From Variovorax paradoxus (GTDB lineage Bacteria > Pseudomonadota > Gammaproteobacteria > Burkholderiales > Burkholderiaceae_C), in contig NZ_CP046622.1 in NCBI RefSeq assembly GCF_009755665.1, positions 4,898,001 through 4,962,000 on the forward strand: 64,000 bases of DNA, in the 5' to 3' direction. The notes beneath the pieces were generated by a model. It saw only the letters and a list, made by a program, of their open reading frames with translations, searched no databases and was not told the DNA's origin. Shown here piece after piece: positions 35,431 through 45,930 of the stretch. Within the stretch, counting starts at the first letter, position 1; each line of letters begins with the position of its first letter. Both the position numbers and the translations under genes were made by a program.

Positions 35431-36364
35431 CGGCCTTCTCCTTCACCACGGTCTCCTGCGCAAACTTGGTGTAGGTGGCCGAGCTCATGTAGTTAGGCAG
35501 CATGTCGTAGCGGCCGAGCGACGCCACGTAGCTCGGCTCTTCCATCGCCTGCTTGAACGCATCGTGCAGCTTCTTCACCACCTCGGGCGGCGTGCCCTTG
35601 GGGGCGCCGATGCCGAAGGGTGAGTTCTGCACCACGTCGTAGCCCAGTTCCTTCAGCGTCGGCGCATCGGGGAACTTGGCCAGGCGCTTTTCGCCCCAGG
35701 TGTTCAGCACGCGCAGCTTGCCGGCTTCGACCTGCGGCGCAAAGCCGGTGCTGTCGGCGGCAGCCATCAGCTGGCCGCTGACCACGGCGAGCATCAGGTC
35801 GGCGCTGCCCTTGTAGGGCACGTGCTGCAACTCGATGCCGGCCTTCTGCGCAATGATTTCGGTCGTGAGGTGCGGGCTCGTCAGGTTGCCGGTAGAGCCG
35901 TAGGTGAGCTTGCCGGGGTTGGCCTTGGCGTAGGCGACGAAGTCGGCCCAGGTCTTGAAGGGGCTGCCGGCCGGCACCACGATGCCGAAGGCGTAACCCG
36001 TCACGTTGATGACGTAGCTGATGTCCTTGAGCGGGTCCCAGTTGATCTTGGTGGTGTAGCCGAGGCGGAACACGCCGAGCGGAATCTGCGCGACCGTGTA
36101 GCCGTCGGGCTGCGAGGTTTGCAGCGCCTGCGCGGGCAACGTGCCGCCGGCACCGGGCTTGTTATCGACGATGACGGGTTGGCCGAGGATCTTGCTCGCG
36201 TTGTCGGCCAACTGGCGCATGGTGATGTCCGTCGGGCCGCCCGCCGGGAAGGCGATGACCAGCTTGATCGGCTTGCTGGGAAAAGCCTGGGCAAGCGCCG
36301 CCAGCGGAAGAGCAAGACCGCACGCGGCAAGCGTGGCGGCACAGAGAAGGGAACGGCGGGACAT
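35384..36364 (-). CDS. Bug/TctC-family periplasmic substrate-binding protein
   Basis: The 326-residue protein has a signal peptide (MSRRSLLCAATLAACG, cleavage near ALAQA) and the Bug signatures FPSKPIKLVIAFPAGGPTD, VIVDNKPGAGG and a later HVPYKGSADLM. Bug proteins bind small carboxylates or amides and usually need a tripartite transporter, none of which is nearby. It is the last gene of an ocd-deacetylase-Bug run on the minus strand, so an amino acid or polyamine-derived ligand is conceivable. Confidence 0.85.
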   Translation of the reverse strand: MSRRSLLCAATLAACGLALPLAALAQAFPSKPIKLVIAFPAGGPTDITMRQLADNASKILGQPVIVDNKPGAGGTLPAQALQTSQPDGYTVAQIPLGVFRLGYTTKINWDPLKDISYVINVTGYAFGIVVPAGSPFKTWADFVAYAKANPGKLTYGSTGNLTSPHLTTEIIAQKAGIELQHVPYKGSADLMLAVVSGQLMAAADSTGFAPQVEAGKLRVLNTWGEKRLAKFPDAPTLKELGYDVVQNSPFGIGAPKGTPPEVVKKLHDAFKQAMEEPSYVASLGRYDMLPNYMSSATYTKFAQETVVKEKAVIEKLGLAKEQPKTN

Positions 36365-36461
36365 GGCGGAAGACTCCTGAAACTGAAATGAACCGCGCAT
36401 TGGGCCTTGCTCCGTCGCCCCTCGCAATCGGGGCTCACCCGACTGCTGTCGCCGAAGTTCC

Positions 36462-37508
36462 TCAGCCGGCCCGCTGGTCGAAACCCTCGAGCACATTCAC
36501 GGTGTTGACGCCCACTTCCGCGACGGCGTAGCCGCCCTCGAACACGAACACCGTGGGCAGCCCGGCGCACGCCAGGTCTTCCCCCATACGCAGGTAGTCG
36601 TCGCTTTTCAGCTTGAAGCCGGAGATCGGATCGCCCTCGAAGGTGTCGACGCCGAGCGACACCACGAGGGCACCGGCCTGCACTTTCGCGATGCCGTCGA
36701 GCGCCGACTCGAGCGCCGCGCGCCATGCGGTAAAGCCGGTGCCGCGCGCGAGCGGCAGGTTGTGGTTGAAGCCTTCTCCTTGGCCGGCACCGCACTCGTC
36801 GGCATGGCCGAGGTAATACGGGTAGTCGGTGAGCGGGTCGCCGTGCAGGCTTGCAAAGTGGACATCGCTTCGCTCATAGAAGATGGCCTGGGTGCCGTTG
36901 CCATGGTGGTAGTCCACATCGAGCACGGCAACGCGCTCCACGCCGGCGTTGCGCAGCGCCTCTGCAGCAATCGCAGCGTTGTTGACGAAGCAATAGCCGC
37001 CGAAGAAATCGGCACCCGCATGATGGCCCGGTGGCCGAGTGAGCGCAAAGGCGGCGCGCCGGCCCCCAATGACGCGCTGCGCCGCAGTCCATGCACAGGC
37101 GGCGCCATGCCGCGCAGCGGCCCAGCTGCCGGCCGTGAGCGGAGTGCCCGCGTCGAACGAGAACAGGCCCAGGCGGGCGGGAAAGCTTTGGGGCAGCACA
37201 TCGGTGCGCATGCCGCGCGCGGGCCAGTAAGAAGGCAGCGCATCGCGTGAGGCATTGGCCGCGTCGAGCGCCACCCACTCTTCCCAGGCATGCGCAATGA
37301 AGTCCAGGTAGCGCGGCGCATGCACCTTGGCCAGCAGGGCTTCGTCGAAATCATCGGGCGCCTGCAGCGGGCCCAGGCCCCGGCGCTCCAACTCATGCTT
37401 CACGTGGTCGACGCGATCGGGCACCTCGAAGCACGGCACCAGCTCGCCGCGGAACATCTCGACTTTGCCTTGGTGCAGCGCGTGCTGGTCGTTGTAGATG
37501 GTGAGCAT
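36462..37508 (-). CDS. histone-deacetylase-like amidohydrolase (acetylpolyamine amidohydrolase type)
   Basis: The 348-residue zinc hydrolase has the class II deacetylase landmarks RPPGHHAG (active-site His pair), LDVDYHHGNGTQ (zinc Asp and His) and later SLGVDTFEGDPISG and FEGGYAV. Bacterial members remove acetyl groups from acetylated polyamines or similar amides. MLTIYNDQ is the start. It lies seven bases after an ornithine cyclodeaminase gene, which fits ornithine/polyamine catabolism. The actual substrate is not shown. Confidence 0.85.
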   Translation of the reverse strand: MLTIYNDQHALHQGKVEMFRGELVPCFEVPDRVDHVKHELERRGLGPLQAPDDFDEALLAKVHAPRYLDFIAHAWEEWVALDAANASRDALPSYWPARGMRTDVLPQSFPARLGLFSFDAGTPLTAGSWAAARHGAACAWTAAQRVIGGRRAAFALTRPPGHHAGADFFGGYCFVNNAAIAAEALRNAGVERVAVLDVDYHHGNGTQAIFYERSDVHFASLHGDPLTDYPYYLGHADECGAGQGEGFNHNLPLARGTGFTAWRAALESALDGIAKVQAGALVVSLGVDTFEGDPISGFKLKSDDYLRMGEDLACAGLPTVFVFEGGYAVAEVGVNTVNVLEGFDQRAG

Positions 37509-37515
37509 GCCTCGA

Positions 37516-38565
37516 TCATGCCGCACGCCGCAGCACCGCGCGGCGCCGGCCCGATGCAGTCAGGCCGAACAGATCCTTCGGGTCGTCCAGCTCGGGCACC
37601 AGCGCAATCTGCTGGCCCACGCCCCGCTCGATGGCCAGCTGGTGGATGTAGCGCAGCGCGGTGTAGTCCTCGAGCGCGAAGCCGACCGAATCGAATACCG
37701 TGACCTGGTCGGCGGTTTCGCGGCCCGGCACGTCGCCGACAAGCACCGTCCAGAGTTCGTGCACCGGAAAGCCGGCCGGCAGCTGCTGGATCTCGCCCTC
37801 CACGCGGGTCTGGGCTTCGTATTCGACGAACACGCGCGCCAGGCGCAGCACATCGGGGTGCAGCTCGGTCTTGCCGGGCGAATCGCCGCCCACGGCGTTG
37901 ATGTGCATGCCGGGCTCGATCATGTCGGGCGTGAGAACGGTGGCCTGCCCCTGAAAAGCGGTGATGGTGGTGACGATGTCCGCACCTCGCACTGCCTCGG
38001 CAACGGACCGGGCGCGCACCACGTCCATTGGCGTGCACGCGGACAAGTGGCGCACCAGCTTGTCGGTTGCCTGGGGGTCGATGTCGAACACGCGCACTTC
38101 CTCGATGCCCAGCAGCGCATGAAAAGCCAGCGCCTGGAACTCGCTTTGCGAGCCGTTGCCGATAAGCGCCATGCTGCGCGAGCCGGGCCGCGCCAATGCC
38201 TGCCCCGCCATCGCCGAAGTGGCGGCGGTGCGCAGCGCGGTGGTGAGCGTAAGTTCAGACAACAGCACCGGGTAGCCGGTGTCGACCTCGGCCAGCACGC
38301 CGAATGCCATGACGGTGGGCAGGCCGACCTGCGTGTTGTGCGGATGGCCGTTGACGTACTTGAAGGCATAGGCGCCGTCGTCGGCCACCGGCATCAGCTC
38401 GATCACGCCAAGGTGCGAATGGCTCGCCACGCGCGCTTTCTTGTCGAACTCGCGCCAGCGCAGGAAGTCGTCGCGCAGCGCGTCGGCCAACGCCGTGAGG
38501 AATTGCGGAACGCCGGTTTCATCCACCAGGCGAACCAGGCTGTGAACATCGATGAAGCGGGTCAT
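37516..38565 (-). CDS. ornithine cyclodeaminase family protein
   Basis: The 349-residue protein is of the OCD/mu-crystallin fold. It has a Rossmann motif (SMALIGNGSQSEFQALAFHA), a substrate lysine region (FKYVNGHPHN) and a DSVGFALEDYTALRY end block. The N-terminal signature with FDKKARVASHSHLGVIELMP fits ornithine cyclodeaminase, which converts L-ornithine to proline and ammonia. It is the first gene of a three-gene minus-strand run with the amidohydrolase and the Bug protein. Confidence 0.85.
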   Translation of the reverse strand: MTRFIDVHSLVRLVDETGVPQFLTALADALRDDFLRWREFDKKARVASHSHLGVIELMPVADDGAYAFKYVNGHPHNTQVGLPTVMAFGVLAEVDTGYPVLLSELTLTTALRTAATSAMAGQALARPGSRSMALIGNGSQSEFQALAFHALLGIEEVRVFDIDPQATDKLVRHLSACTPMDVVRARSVAEAVRGADIVTTITAFQGQATVLTPDMIEPGMHINAVGGDSPGKTELHPDVLRLARVFVEYEAQTRVEGEIQQLPAGFPVHELWTVLVGDVPGRETADQVTVFDSVGFALEDYTALRYIHQLAIERGVGQQIALVPELDDPKDLFGLTASGRRRAVLRRAA

Positions 38566-38738
38566 GACATGGCTCCTTGCGTAGCCCCGGCACGGCGCTT
38601 CATCCTGTCACCCGACTCGATCGATCCCCCATGGCTGATTCAGGATGCGCCTGCGCCAAGGATTGAAGCCATTGTGCGCCCGCTTCCGGCGCTTTGCGAG
38701 CCCCCGCGGACCGGCGTTGGCCGGCCCGCAGTGCTGCG

Positions 38739-41700
38739 CTATCTGGTGAGCACCGGCGCCAGCGCCACGCCCGTATGGGTACCCAGCCGAACCACCTCTT
38801 CCGGCGGTGCCGCGGCAACGATGCGCCCGCCGGCATTGCCGCCTTCCGGGCCCAGGTCGATGATCCAGTCGGCCTCGGCGATCAGGTCGAGATCGTGCTC
38901 GATCACCACCACGCTGTGGCCGCCGTTCACCAGCCGGTGCAGCACGCGGATCAGCTTTTCGACGTCGGCCATGTGCAGGCCCACGGTCGGCTCGTCGAGC
39001 ACGTAGAGCGTGTGCGGCGCCTTCTGGCCGCGGCGCGTGATGTCGTCGCGCACCTTGCTGAGCTCGGTCACCAGCTTGATGCGCTGCGCCTCGCCGCCCG
39101 AGAGCGTGGGCGAGGGCTGCCCCAGCGTGAGGTACCCCAGGCCCACGTCCTTCAGCAGTTGCAGCGGATGGCTGATGTTGGGCATGGCGGCAAAGAACTC
39201 CACCGCCTCGTCCACTTCCATCTGCAGCACGTCGCCGATGCTCTTGCCGCGCCAGCTCACGGCCAGCGTTTCGGGGTTGAAGCGCGCGCCGTGGCACACC
39301 TCGCAGGGCACCTTCACGTCGGGCAGAAAGCTCATCTCGATGGTGCGCACGCCCGCGCCTTCGCAGCCGGGGCAGCGGCCTTCGCCGGTGTTGAAGCTGA
39401 AGCGCGCGGGGCCGTAGCCGCGCGCCTTGGCCTCGAGCGTGTCGGCAAACAGCTTGCGGATGGTGTCCCAGAAGCCGATGTAGGTGGCCGGGCAGCTGCG
39501 CGGCGTCTTGCCGATGGGGGTCTGGTCGACCTCCAGCACGCGATCGATGGTTTCGTAGCCCTCCACGCGATCGCAGCCGGACCATGCCGGGCGCTTGCCC
39601 GCGGCGTCCGCGTCGCGGCCGGCCTTGGTCATGCGCTGCACCACCACGGCCTGTACGCTGGCCAGCAGCACGTCGCGCGCAAGCGTCGACTTGCCCGAGC
39701 CGCTCACACCGGTGACCACCACCAGGCGGTGCAGCGGCAGCGTAGCGGTCACGTCCTGCAGGTTGTGCAGGTCGGCGCCGTGCACCGTGAGCCAGTTGCC
39801 GCTGTCCTCCGCCTTCGGGTCCGGCGAGGGAATCAACCGGCGTGCCTGCAGCGGATGCTTGATGGCGTCGCGCAAATAGCGGCCGGTTTGCGAATCGCCC
39901 GCCGACTGGATGTCGGCCACCGATCCCTCCGCCACCAAGCGGCCGCCGCGCTTGCCGGCACTGGGGCCGATGTCGATGATGTGGTCGGCACGGCGAATGG
40001 TGTCTTCGTCGTGCTCCACCACCACCAGCGTGTTGCCCTTGTCGCCGAGCTTGTGCAGCGCGTCGAGCAATATCTGGTTATCGCGCGCATGCAGGCCGAT
40101 GGTCGGCTCGTCGAGCACGTAGCACACGCCCTGCAGGTTGCTGCCGAGCTGCGCCGCAAGTCGAATGCGCTGCGCCTCGCCGCCGCTCAGCGTGGGCGCG
40201 CCGCGGTCGAGCGTGAGGTAGCCCAGGCCCACCTCTTCGAGAAACTCGAGCCGGCTCTTGATCTCGGGCACCAGGTCGCGCGCGATCTCGGCTTCGCGGC
40301 CGGTCAATGCAAGTCCTTCGAACCATTGCCGCACCTCGGTCACGCTCATGCGCGCAAGTTCGGTAATGCCGATGCCGCCCATGCCGTCCGCCAACGATGC
40401 GCCGAAGCTCACCGCGCGCGCCGTGGCATTGAGCCGCGTGCCTTCGCAGGTGGGGCACACCACGTCGGCCAGATCTTCCACTTCGGGCTCTGCAAAGGTC
40501 TGCTCGCGGCCCTTGTTGTCGTCATCGCGAATCGAATCGTCGAAGACCTTGCGCTGGTCCTTGCTGAGCTTGACGCCCGTGCCCACGCAATCGGGGCACC
40601 AGCCGTGCTTGCTGTTGTAGCTGAACAGGCGCGGATCGAGTTCGGCATAGCTGGTGCTGCAGATCGGGCACGCACGCAGCGTCGAAAACACGTTGACGCG
40701 GCCAATGCCGGAGGCCGAAACGCCCGCCATCATCGCCGCCTTCAGGCCGTCGAGCTCGCTCAGCACATGCACCACGCCCTTGCCATGCTCGAGTGCCTTG
40801 GTCAGTGCCTCGCGCAACTCGGTTTCCTTCGACGGCAGCACGTCGAGGCTGGCCACCGGCAGTTCGATGCTGTGTTCCTTGAAGCGGTCGATGCGCGGAA
40901 AGCCCGTGGTCGGAAGAAACTCCCCGTCCACGCGCAGGTGCGTAAAGCCGCGCGGGCGCGCCCAGTCTGCCAGCTCGGTGTACACGCCCTTGCGGTTGCT
41001 CACCAGCGGGGCCAGCAGACCGATGTGTTGGCCCTTGAAGTTGCGCATCAGCTGGGCCGCGATGCTGTCGGGCGTTTGCGGCTGCACGGCCGCGCCGTCG
41101 TGCGTGCAATGCTGAATGCCCAGCTTGACGTACAAGAGGCGCAGGAAGTGCCACACCTCGGTGGTGGTGCCCACCGTGCTCTTGCGGCCGCCGCGCGACA
41201 GGCGCTGCTCGATGGCCACCGTGGGCGGAATGCCGTACACCGCATCCACTTCGGGCCGGCCCGCGGGCTGCACGATGCTGCGCGCATAGGCGTTGAGCGA
41301 TTCGAGATACCGCCGCTGCCCTTCGTTGAACAGGATGTCGAAGGCCAGCGTCGACTTGCCCGAACCGCTGACGCCCGTCACCACGCTGAACTTGCCTCGC
41401 GGAATATTGACGCTGAGGTTCTTCAGGTTGTGCTCGCGCGCATTGACGATCTCGATCGCCTTGCCGCCCGGCGCCGTCTTGGCATTGGCCACATAACGCC
41501 GTGCTGCGCGTTCGGCCACCTTGTAGGCCTCAGGGCCGATGGCCAGTTCGTAGTCGGCCAGCGCCGCGCCGGTGAGCGAAGAGCGGTTCTCGCGAAGCTG
41601 CTCGGGCGTGCCCTCGGCCACCACCTGTCCACCGCCTTCGCCGCCTTCGGGCCCGAGGTCGATGCACCAGTCGCTCGCGCGGATCACGTCGAGGTTGTGC

Positions 41701-44492
41701 TCGATCACGATCAGCGAATGCCCTGCGTCCAGCAGCTTGCGCAGCGCGCGCATCAGGCGCGCAATGTCGTCGAAGTGCAGTCCGGTGGTCGGCTCGTCGA
41801 AGAGAAACAGCGTGCCCTTGCGCGCCACCGATTGCTTGCTGGCCGTGCCGTTCTTTGCCGCTTCCGCCAAAAAGCCTGCGAGCTTCAGGCGCTGCGCCTC
41901 GCCGCCGCTCAGCGTGGGCACCGGCTGGCCGAGCTTCACGTAGTCGAGCCCCACGTCTGAAATGGGCTGCAGCACGCGCAGCACGTCGCGGTCGGCCTCG
42001 AACACGGCGGCAGCTTCGGCTACCGTGAGCTCGAGCACGTCGGCCACGTTGTAGCTCTTGCCCTTGCGCTCGACCTTCACTTCCAGGATTTCGGGGCGGT
42101 AGCGCTTGCCGTCGCAATCGGGGCAGCGCAGGTACACGTCCGACAGGAACTGCATCTCGACGTGCTCGAAGCCCGAGCCGCCGCAGGTCGGGCAGCGCCC
42201 GTCGCCCGAGTTGAAGCTGAACTTGCTCGCGGTGTAGCCGCGCTGGCGCGAAAGCGCGGCGGTGGCGAAGATCTCGCGAATCGCGTCCCAAGCGCCCACG
42301 TAGCTCGCCGGGTTGGAGCGTGCCGTCTTGCCGATGGGCGACTGGTCGACAAAGACCACGTCGCCCAGGTGATCGGCGCCCAGCAGGCGGTCGTGCGCAC
42401 CGGGCGTTTCGGTGGCCTTGCCAAAGTGGCGCATGAGCGCTGGCGCCAGCACGTCCTGGATCAGCGTCGACTTGCCCGAGCCGCTGACCCCGGTCACGCA
42501 CACCAGGCGCGCGAGCGGAAACTCGACCGTCACGTTCTGCAGGTTGTGCTCGCGCGCACCTTCAAGAATGAGGCGATGCGTGTTCTCGCTCACGAGCCGC
42601 TTGAAGCCCATGCCGATCTTCTTGCGTCCGCCCAGGTATTGGCCGGTGAGCGTGTCGGCATCGCGCAGCTGGTCGGTGCTGCCGTCGAACACGATCTGCC
42701 CGCCGCGCACGCCGGGGCCGGGGCCCATGTCGATCACGCGGTCGGCCGCCAGCATCACGGCCGGGTCGTGCTCGACCACCACCAGCGTGTTGCCGGCGTC
42801 GCGCAGGCGCAGCATGGCCTCGGTGATGCGGTTCATGTCGCGCGGATGCAGGCCGATGCTGGGCTCGTCGAGCACGAAGAGCGTATTGACCAGCGAGGTG
42901 CCGAGCGCCGTGGTGAGATTGATGCGCTGCACCTCGCCGCCCGACAGCGTGCGGCTCTGGCGGTCGAGCGTGAGGTAGCCGATGCCCACGTCGTGCAGGT
43001 AGCGCAGGCGTGTGGTGATTTCTTCGAACAGCAGCTTCAGCGCCTGCGCCTCGCCCTCGCTCGCGGTGTTGCCGTTGCCGTGCCGCTCCACACGGTCGAA
43101 GAAGCGCCGCAACCGCTCGATCGGCAGCAGCATCAGGTCGTGCAGGCACAGCCCCGGCAGCGCCTCGAGCTGCGCGCGCGTCCACTTGGCGCCGGTCGGC
43201 ATGAAGCGCTTGGCGGGCTCCAGCACCGCGTCGGCGTCTTCCTTGCTGCCGATGCGCCACAGCAGGCTGTCGAGCTTGAGCCGCGCGCCGCTGCACACGG
43301 GGCATGGCGTGTAGCTGCGGTACTTGGACAAGAGCACGCGGATGTGCATCTTGTAGGCCTTGCTCTCCAGGTAGCCGAAGAAGCGGCGCACGCCGTACCA
43401 CTGCTTGTTCCAGTTGCCTTCCTTGTAGTTGGGCGTGCCCTCGATCACCCAGTGCTTCTGCTCGTCGGTGAGCTTGTTCCAGGGCGTGTCGCGCGGGATG
43501 CCGGCCGCCTCGGCGTGGCGCATGAGGTCGTCCTGCGCTTCTTTCCAGGCGGGGGTCTGGATGGTCTTGATCGCGCCGGCGCGGAGCGTGAGCTTGTCGT
43601 TCGGAATCACCAGGCCCAGGTCGACGCCGATCACCCGGCCGAAGCCGCGGCAGGTGTCGCAGGCGCCCACCGCCGAGTTGAACGAGAACATCGACGGGAT
43701 CGGGTCGGTGTAGCGGATGTCGCTCTCGGGGCAGTGCAGGCCGGTCGAGAACTTCCACACATCGGTCGATGCGTTTTCTTCAGCGCCTGTTGCATGCACC
43801 GTGACCCGCCCGCTGCCTCGCTTGAGCGCCACTTCGATGGCTTCGACGACGCGCGAACGCTCGGCACTCGAAATGCGGAAGCGGTCGGCCACCACGTCGA
43901 GCATCTTGCGCGGCCCGGTGGGCGTTGCCACCTCGCGCTCCGCCTGCACGCGCGTGAAGCCGCTGGCTGACAGCCACTGCGTGACTTCTTCCGCAGAAGT
44001 ACCCGCGGGCAGCTCGACCGGAAAGGTGACCACCAGCCGAGGATCGCCCGCCGCGGCCGCCCGCTCGGCAATCTGCGCATAGATGCTGTCGGGGGAATCG
44101 TGGCGCACAGGCAACGCGGTTTCGCGGTCGAACAGCTGGGCTGCGCGCGCGTAGAGCAGCTTCAGGTGGTCGTTGAGTTCGGTCATCGTGCCGACCGTGG
44201 AACGCGACGAGCGCACCGGGTTGGTCTGGTCGATGGCAATGGCGGGCGGCACGCCTTCCACCTTGTCGACGGCCGGCTTGTCCATGCGGTCCAGGAACTG
44301 GCGCGCATAGGCGGAGAAGGTCTCCACATAGCGCCGCTGGCCTTCGGCATAGAGGGTGTCGAACACGAGGCTCGACTTGCCCGAGCCGCTGGGCCCGGTG
44401 ACCACGGTCATCTCGCCTGTGCGGATGTCGAGGTCGAGGTTCTGGAGGTTGTGCTGGCGCGCGCCGCGAATCCGGATGGAGCCCTGTGTCAT
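38739..44492 (-). CDS. uvrA: excinuclease ABC subunit UvrA, tandem double-length form
   Basis: The product is 1917 residues, about twice normal UvrA. It holds four ABC Walker A motifs (GPSGSGKSS at 33-41, then three GVSGSGKST) and four LSGGE signatures ([18 protein letters not shown] three times). It also holds the zinc-finger cysteine pairs of two UvrA units, such as CDTC/CPVC in the first half and CPIC/CPDC in the second. The first unit spans about residues 1-1000 and the second the rest, whose own start resembles a UvrA start ([15 protein letters not shown]). UvrA finds damage for UvrB in nucleotide excision repair. Fused forms are known in betaproteobacteria. Confidence 0.95.
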   Translation of the reverse strand: MTQGSIRIRGARQHNLQNLDLDIRTGEMTVVTGPSGSGKSSLVFDTLYAEGQRRYVETFSAYARQFLDRMDKPAVDKVEGVPPAIAIDQTNPVRSSRSTVGTMTELNDHLKLLYARAAQLFDRETALPVRHDSPDSIYAQIAERAAAAGDPRLVVTFPVELPAGTSAEEVTQWLSASGFTRVQAEREVATPTGPRKMLDVVADRFRISSAERSRVVEAIEVALKRGSGRVTVHATGAEENASTDVWKFSTGLHCPESDIRYTDPIPSMFSFNSAVGACDTCRGFGRVIGVDLGLVIPNDKLTLRAGAIKTIQTPAWKEAQDDLMRHAEAAGIPRDTPWNKLTDEQKHWVIEGTPNYKEGNWNKQWYGVRRFFGYLESKAYKMHIRVLLSKYRSYTPCPVCSGARLKLDSLLWRIGSKEDADAVLEPAKRFMPTGAKWTRAQLEALPGLCLHDLMLLPIERLRRFFDRVERHGNGNTASEGEAQALKLLFEEITTRLRYLHDVGIGYLTLDRQSRTLSGGEVQRINLTTALGTSLVNTLFVLDEPSIGLHPRDMNRITEAMLRLRDAGNTLVVVEHDPAVMLAADRVIDMGPGPGVRGGQIVFDGSTDQLRDADTLTGQYLGGRKKIGMGFKRLVSENTHRLILEGAREHNLQNVTVEFPLARLVCVTGVSGSGKSTLIQDVLAPALMRHFGKATETPGAHDRLLGADHLGDVVFVDQSPIGKTARSNPASYVGAWDAIREIFATAALSRQRGYTASKFSFNSGDGRCPTCGGSGFEHVEMQFLSDVYLRCPDCDGKRYRPEILEVKVERKGKSYNVADVLELTVAEAAAVFEADRDVLRVLQPISDVGLDYVKLGQPVPTLSGGEAQRLKLAGFLAEAAKNGTASKQSVARKGTLFLFDEPTTGLHFDDIARLMRALRKLLDAGHSLIVIEHNLDVIRASDWCIDLGPEGGEGGGQVVAEGTPEQLRENRSSLTGAALADYELAIGPEAYKVAERAARRYVANAKTAPGGKAIEIVNAREHNLKNLSVNIPRGKFSVVTGVSGSGKSTLAFDILFNEGQRRYLESLNAYARSIVQPAGRPEVDAVYGIPPTVAIEQRLSRGGRKSTVGTTTEVWHFLRLLYVKLGIQHCTHDGAAVQPQTPDSIAAQLMRNFKGQHIGLLAPLVSNRKGVYTELADWARPRGFTHLRVDGEFLPTTGFPRIDRFKEHSIELPVASLDVLPSKETELREALTKALEHGKGVVHVLSELDGLKAAMMAGVSASGIGRVNVFSTLRACPICSTSYAELDPRLFSYNSKHGWCPDCVGTGVKLSKDQRKVFDDSIRDDDNKGREQTFAEPEVEDLADVVCPTCEGTRLNATARAVSFGASLADGMGGIGITELARMSVTEVRQWFEGLALTGREAEIARDLVPEIKSRLEFLEEVGLGYLTLDRGAPTLSGGEAQRIRLAAQLGSNLQGVCYVLDEPTIGLHARDNQILLDALHKLGDKGNTLVVVEHDEDTIRRADHIIDIGPSAGKRGGRLVAEGSVADIQSAGDSQTGRYLRDAIKHPLQARRLIPSPDPKAEDSGNWLTVHGADLHNLQDVTATLPLHRLVVVTGVSGSGKSTLARDVLLASVQAVVVQRMTKAGRDADAAGKRPAWSGCDRVEGYETIDRVLEVDQTPIGKTPRSCPATYIGFWDTIRKLFADTLEAKARGYGPARFSFNTGEGRCPGCEGAGVRTIEMSFLPDVKVPCEVCHGARFNPETLAVSWRGKSIGDVLQMEVDEAVEFFAAMPNISHPLQLLKDVGLGYLTLGQPSPTLSGGEAQRIKLVTELSKVRDDITRRGQKAPHTLYVLDEPTVGLHMADVEKLIRVLHRLVNGGHSVVVIEHDLDLIAEADWIIDLGPEGGNAGGRIVAAAPPEEVVRLGTHTGVALAPVLTR

Positions 44493-44666
44493 GAGTGCCT
44501 TGGGGGGTGGGGCAAACATTCTAGGGAGTGGCTGGTGACGAATTTGCGCACTCCGTCACATGGACTGTGCCCGTGCAGGGGTTTATACGGATTCAGCCAA
44601 AGACACTTTGAGTAACAAATAGACGATTTTATTTACGTTTATCCGAACACCTCCGGACGACCACCC

Positions 44667-45773
44667 ATGAAGACGCTGCACGCGCTTTGCGCCGCCCTCC
44701 TGACGATGGCCGCTACGGCCGCTTCGGCCCAGATCCTGATTGGCCAGACGACCGGCGTGACCGGCTCGGTAGCCGCCAGCGTGAACGAAGCCCTGGGCGG
44801 TGCCCAGCTGGTGATCGATGCCGCCAATGCCCAGGGCGGCATTCACGGCGAGAAGATCGAGATCCTCCGCATGGACGACGCTTTCGACGTGAAGCGGGCC
44901 GGCGAGAACGCCCGCGTGCTGATCGAAGACAAGAAAGTGCTGGCGCTGTTCCTGAGCCGCGGCACGCCGCATTCGCAGGCCATCGTGCCGTGGCTCGACA
45001 AGCACGGCGTTCCGCTCATCGCGCCTTCCACCGGCGCCATGGCGCTGCACAAGCCGGTTCTCAAGCACGTGTTCAACGTGCGCGCCACCTACCAGCGCGA
45101 AGCGGAAAAGGCGATCCAGCACCTGCTCACCACCGGCATTGCCCGCATTGCGGTGGTCTACGTGACCGACTCCTTCGGCCAGGACGCGCTCGAAGGCGCA
45201 ATGACCGGCTTTGCGAAGGCCCAAGCCAAGCCCATCGTCACCGTGCCGGCCGACCGCGAGAAGCCCGACTACAAGTCCATCGTGCCGGCCATCAAGGACG
45301 CCAATGCGCAGGCGGTGCTCTGGATCGGCTCGGGCGTCGCCGTGGTCGACGGCATCAAGGCGCTGCGCGCGGGGGGCTCATTCGCGCAGGTGGTCACCTT
45401 GTCGAACAACGCCTCGTCGGGCTTCATCAAGCAATTGGGCGATGCGAGCAAAGGGGTGATCGTGACCCAGGTGTTCCCGAACGAACGTTCCATCAGCTAC
45501 CCGATGGTCAAGGAAGCCATGGCGCTTGCGCAGGCCAAGGGCCAGGCCGAACTCTCGCCCGCGGCGCTGGAGGGCTTTGCCTCGGCCAAGGTGCTGGTGG
45601 AGGCGCTGCGCCGCGCCGGGCCCAAGCCCACGCGCGCCAAGGTGCTTGCGGCGCTTGAAACCCTGCGCGCCTATGATCTCGGCGGCCTGGAAGTGAGCTA
45701 TTCGCCGCAAGACCATTCGGGCATCGACTTCGCCGACCTGGCCATCATCAGCGACGGCCGCTTCAAGCGGTAA
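44667..45773 (+). CDS. branched-chain amino acid-type ABC transporter substrate-binding protein (copy 1)
   Basis: The 368-residue protein has a signal peptide (MKTLHALCAALLTMAATAASA) and a type 1 periplasmic binding fold with GQTTGVTGSVAASV at the start and the VYVTDSFGQDALEG hinge region. It resembles LivJ/LivK-type proteins that bind amino acids or small amides. No permease or ATPase genes are near, and a close paralogue follows at 45931. It is divergent from uvrA. Confidence 0.85.
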   Translation: MKTLHALCAALLTMAATAASAQILIGQTTGVTGSVAASVNEALGGAQLVIDAANAQGGIHGEKIEILRMDDAFDVKRAGENARVLIEDKKVLALFLSRGTPHSQAIVPWLDKHGVPLIAPSTGAMALHKPVLKHVFNVRATYQREAEKAIQHLLTTGIARIAVVYVTDSFGQDALEGAMTGFAKAQAKPIVTVPADREKPDYKSIVPAIKDANAQAVLWIGSGVAVVDGIKALRAGGSFAQVVTLSNNASSGFIKQLGDASKGVIVTQVFPNERSISYPMVKEAMALAQAKGQAELSPAALEGFASAKVLVEALRRAGPKPTRAKVLAALETLRAYDLGGLEVSYSPQDHSGIDFADLAIISDGRFKR

Positions 45774-45818
45774 ACGGCGCCCGCGCGAGCCACGTTGTTG
45801 CGGGGCTCCTTGTCGATT

Positions 45819-45834
45819 CCATAGGAAACTATGG
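45819..45834. promoter_or_regulatory. perfect 16-base palindrome before the second binding-protein gene
   Basis: CCATAG-GAAA-CTATGG, directly followed by TTTGACAGG, lies in the 157-base gap between the two binding-protein genes, about 100 bases before the second start. A short palindrome with an ATAG..CTAT core suits a LysR- or other dimeric regulator; TTTGAC could be part of a -35 region. Confidence 0.45.
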
Positions 45835-45930
45835 TTTGACAGGGTTTCCACGAGCGAGTGAACGCCACTCGCTGCAACACATTTGCGCATCTTCCGACGG
45901 AAGCATCCGCTTCGCGTAAAGGCTCGTTCG

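Noticed and set aside
38694..41960. Very long open frame on the plus strand opposite uvrA (about 1088 residues)
   Set aside because: It mirrors uvrA codons in very GC-rich DNA, its translation is a low-complexity His/Arg/Ala mix with no motif, and the minus strand holds an unmistakable UvrA.
42162..43970. Second long antisense open frame opposite the first half of uvrA
   Set aside because: Same reason: composition typical of a shadow frame, with no start context or recognisable domain.
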